The translations under genes and the position numbers were made by a program. A stretch of DNA of 24,700 nucleotides from the NCBI GenBank assembly GCA_900540705.1, contig UQGR01000030.1, positions 1-24,700 of the forward strand, written 5' to 3'. Below, piece by piece: positions 23,107 to 24,700 of the stretch. The stretch comes from an uncultured Mollicutes bacterium (GTDB lineage: Bacteria > Bacillota_I > Bacilli_A > Acholeplasmatales > Anaeroplasmataceae). Every line of letters starts with the position of its first letter. The stretch's first letter is position 1. The notes under the pieces were generated by a model. The model was given only the letters and a program-made list of their open reading frames with translations. It made no database searches and had not been told where the DNA came from.

Positions 23107-24273
23107 ATGAATAAGGCTATTATAAAAAATGGAATGGTCATTTTTGAAGATAAAATAGAAAAGGCAGATATTTTAATAGAAAATGGAATTATAAAGGAAA
23201 TAGGAAATATAGAAGAGGAGTGTCCTGTCATAGATGCAAGTGGTTTATATGTATCGCCAGGGTTTATCGATATTCACACACATGGTGGAAATGGATATGA
23301 TTATATGGCTGGGACCTTAGAAGCTTTTGTGGCAGCTACAACGCTGCATATGAAGCACGGGACAACCTCCATTGTTCCTACGACGGTTGCTTCTGATTTA
23401 GAATACACGATTCAATTTTTAAAGAATTTTGATCAAATTAAAAATAATAAAGAGATTCCTGTTCACTTGTTGGGGGTACATCTAGAAGGTCCATATCTAT
23501 CTTTACAACAAAAGGGAGCCATTCCATCTCAATATATTAAAAATCCAGAAAAGGAGGAATACTTACGAATTCTTTCTGCATCCTCTAGTATTTTACGCTG
23601 GACGATAGCGCCAGAGTTAGAGGGAGCTTATGAGCTAGGAGATGAGCTTTATAAAAGAGGAATCAATGCCTCCATTGGTCATTCTAGTGCTGAGGATTTT
23701 CAGGTTCATCTTGCCGTACAGCATGGATTTAGGTCTGTAACTCATATGTATTCCATGACTTCAGGAATTGTAAGGAAAAACTGCTATCGACATCCAGGAA
23801 TTAATGAAGCGGCCTATCTAGAGGATGAGCTTTATTTAGAAGCAATTGCGGATGGACATCATTTACCAGATACATTATTACGATTAATCATAAAAAACAA
23901 AGGGTATGACAAGGTGATTCTTGTTACCGATTCTATGAGTGCAGCTGGTTTTGGAGATGGATTATTTTATCTAGGAAATCCAGAAGATCATCATCAGGTA
24001 TTAATAAAAAATGGTGTTGGTTTTATGCCAGATATGTCCAGCTTTGCAGGCTCTGTCGCTTGTGCAGATCAGCTTATACGGACAATGCTAAACATCGGAG
24101 TACCTCTTTTTGAAGCAGTGAAAATGATTTCTCTCAATCCAGCTCGACTTCTACATCGAGATGAGGAGATTGGCTCCTTAAAAGTTGGAAAACGAGCAGA
24201 TATTATATTTTTTGATGAAAGTATAGATGTAAAACAGGTATATGTTGATGGTAATTTAATGTACAAAAAATAA
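23107..24273 (+). CDS. nagA: N-acetylglucosamine-6-phosphate deacetylase
   Basis: A 388-residue amidohydrolase, normal length for NagA, which removes acetate from N-acetylglucosamine-6-phosphate to feed NagB. Motifs in order are PGFIDIHTHGGNGYDYM (51-67, His57 and His59), GVHLEGPYLS (123-132, Glu127), SIGHSSAEDF (189-198, His192), SVTHMYSM (210-217, His213), ADGHHLP (248-254, His251) and ILVTDSMSAAG (271-281, Asp275). These supply metal ligands and the catalytic Asp. The start follows AGAGGAGAAAAATT. It is the last gene of the operon, followed at once by a strong terminator. No N-acetylglucosamine kinase is encoded nearby, so phosphorylated substrate must come from another locus. Confidence 0.93.
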   Translation: MNKAIIKNGMVIFEDKIEKADILIENGIIKEIGNIEEECPVIDASGLYVSPGFIDIHTHGGNGYDYMAGTLEAFVAATTLHMKHGTTSIVPTTVASDLEYTIQFLKNFDQIKNNKEIPVHLLGVHLEGPYLSLQQKGAIPSQYIKNPEKEEYLRILSASSSILRWTIAPELEGAYELGDELYKRGINASIGHSSAEDFQVHLAVQHGFRSVTHMYSMTSGIVRKNCYRHPGINEAAYLEDELYLEAIADGHHLPDTLLRLIIKNKGYDKVILVTDSMSAAGFGDGLFYLGNPEDHHQVLIKNGVGFMPDMSSFAGSVACADQLIRTMLNIGVPLFEAVKMISLNPARLLHRDEEIGSLKVGKRADIIFFDESIDVKQVYVDGNLMYKK

Positions 24274-24275
24274 AA

Positions 24276-24304
24276 AAAAGGGAGTTCCGCATGGACTCCC
24301 TTTT
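24276..24304. terminator. Bidirectional intrinsic terminator at operon end
   Basis: AAAAGGGAGT (24276-24285) pairs with ACTCCCTTTT (24295-24304) around a 9-nt loop whose CC/GG may extend the stem. Four T's follow on the plus strand and eight on the minus strand, so it ends both nagA and the convergent gene, whose stop (24305-24303) lies in the stem. Confidence 0.8.
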
Positions 24305-24700
24305 ATAAAGGTCTATTTTTATAAAAACGAATTTCAATTAACTTAACCTCTAAAGCTTGAACACTGGCAGAAATATCTAAGGTATTATCTTCAATGTGAC
24401 GCTCAAAGAGAATATATTTAGGAGTTGATAATTTTTTTAAATCTGCTGTTTCATCTATATTTTCGAATTCTAAATTAGACATAGATTCATATATATCATA
24501 ACTTGAACCACTTTCTTGAGTTATTCTTGAAACTTTAATTTTTGCGTGAATAAAATTGATGTTTTCAAAATGAAAGGAATATTTTTTTGTTCGATTCATT
24601 TGAAAGGGTTCATATCGTGAATGACTTTGAATGGAAAAGTATTCACCATCTGCAAATATACCCGCATATTCTCCCTTATCAAAATCCCATCCAACCACCG
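24303..24700 (-). CDS. Hypothetical protein, 5' end beyond window
   Basis: The last 132 codons of a minus-strand gene; the frame stays open to the window edge, so the true start lies outside and the GTG at 24698 is probably internal. The sequence (GWDFDKGEYAGIFADGEYFS, later YSFHFENINFIHAKIKVSRI, ending EVKLIEIRFYKNRPL) alternates polar and hydrophobic residues and looks beta-rich. No family is recognised and no catalytic motif can be seen. It converges on the operon and shares its terminator. Base composition matches the operon more than the decayed left region. Confidence 0.65.
   Translation of the reverse strand, partial: VVGWDFDKGEYAGIFADGEYFSIQSHSRYEPFQMNRTKKYSFHFENINFIHAKIKVSRITQESGSSYDIYESMSNLEFENIDETADLKKLSTPKYILFERHIEDNTLDISASVQALEVKLIEIRFYKNRPL

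Noticed and set aside
1..24700. CRISPR arrays, tRNA or rRNA genes
   Set aside because: No regular direct repeats with spacers and no cloverleaf or rRNA-like stretch were noticed.

Overview
The window reads as a chromosomal piece of a low-GC Gram-positive bacterium (Bacillota, possibly a lineage close to the Mollicutes or Erysipelotrichia). The evidence is strong AT bias, lipoboxes on the secreted proteins, an LplB/YtcP-type sugar ABC transporter with an MsmX/MalK-type ATPase, and an IclR regulator. Trp is written as TGG inside long intact ORFs and one gene ends in TGA, so the standard bacterial code fits.

Region 1 (1 to about 4200) is very AT-rich and mostly decayed. It holds the 5' part of an unknown minus-strand gene (1-774). 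Next is an Rpn/PD-(D/E)XK nuclease gene that keeps a good promoter but has lost its ATG and carries a frameshift. Converging on it is a reverse transcriptase of the diversity-generating-retroelement (DGR) type, split by two -1 frameshifts. Just upstream of the reverse transcriptase is a truncated ORF that resembles the end of the DGR accessory protein Avd. A short Rhs/YD-repeat scrap and two intrinsic terminators close the region.

Region 2 (about 4260 to 8040) begins the well-kept part. A 924-residue surface lipoprotein carries an InlB-type repeat, Ig-like domains and two copies of a putative glycan-binding module. It has its own promoter, with a cre-like site in the spacer and a 17-nt operator candidate in the leader. 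An IclR-family regulator follows.

Region 3 (8092-24273) is an unbroken 16-kb run of 15 plus-strand genes with overlapping or nearly touching ends, best read as one operon. It encodes two sugar permeases, an ATPase and a solute-binding lipoprotein, with five small unrecognised polytopic membrane proteins interleaved. It also encodes two tandem signal-less alginate-lyase-family proteins (cytoplasmic), two tandem surface beta-helix lipoproteins, an aldo/keto reductase, and NagB-like and NagA enzymes. A variant of the 17-nt motif lies in its leader too, which ties the operon to the lipoprotein gene, possibly through the IclR protein.

The inferred system is a Gram-positive polysaccharide utilisation locus. 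Surface beta-helix enzymes would cut a polymer, the binding protein and ABC transporter would import oligosaccharides, and the internal lyase-family proteins would split them. The reductase, NagA and NagB would then process the products. The gene content suggests a polymer with uronic acid and N-acetylhexosamine, but the substrate is not proven. A terminator at 24276-24304 separates the operon from a convergent partial gene (24303-24700).

The most unusual points are the five extra membrane proteins in the transporter operon, the His-to-Gln change in the second lyase, the shared operator candidate, and the decayed DGR.
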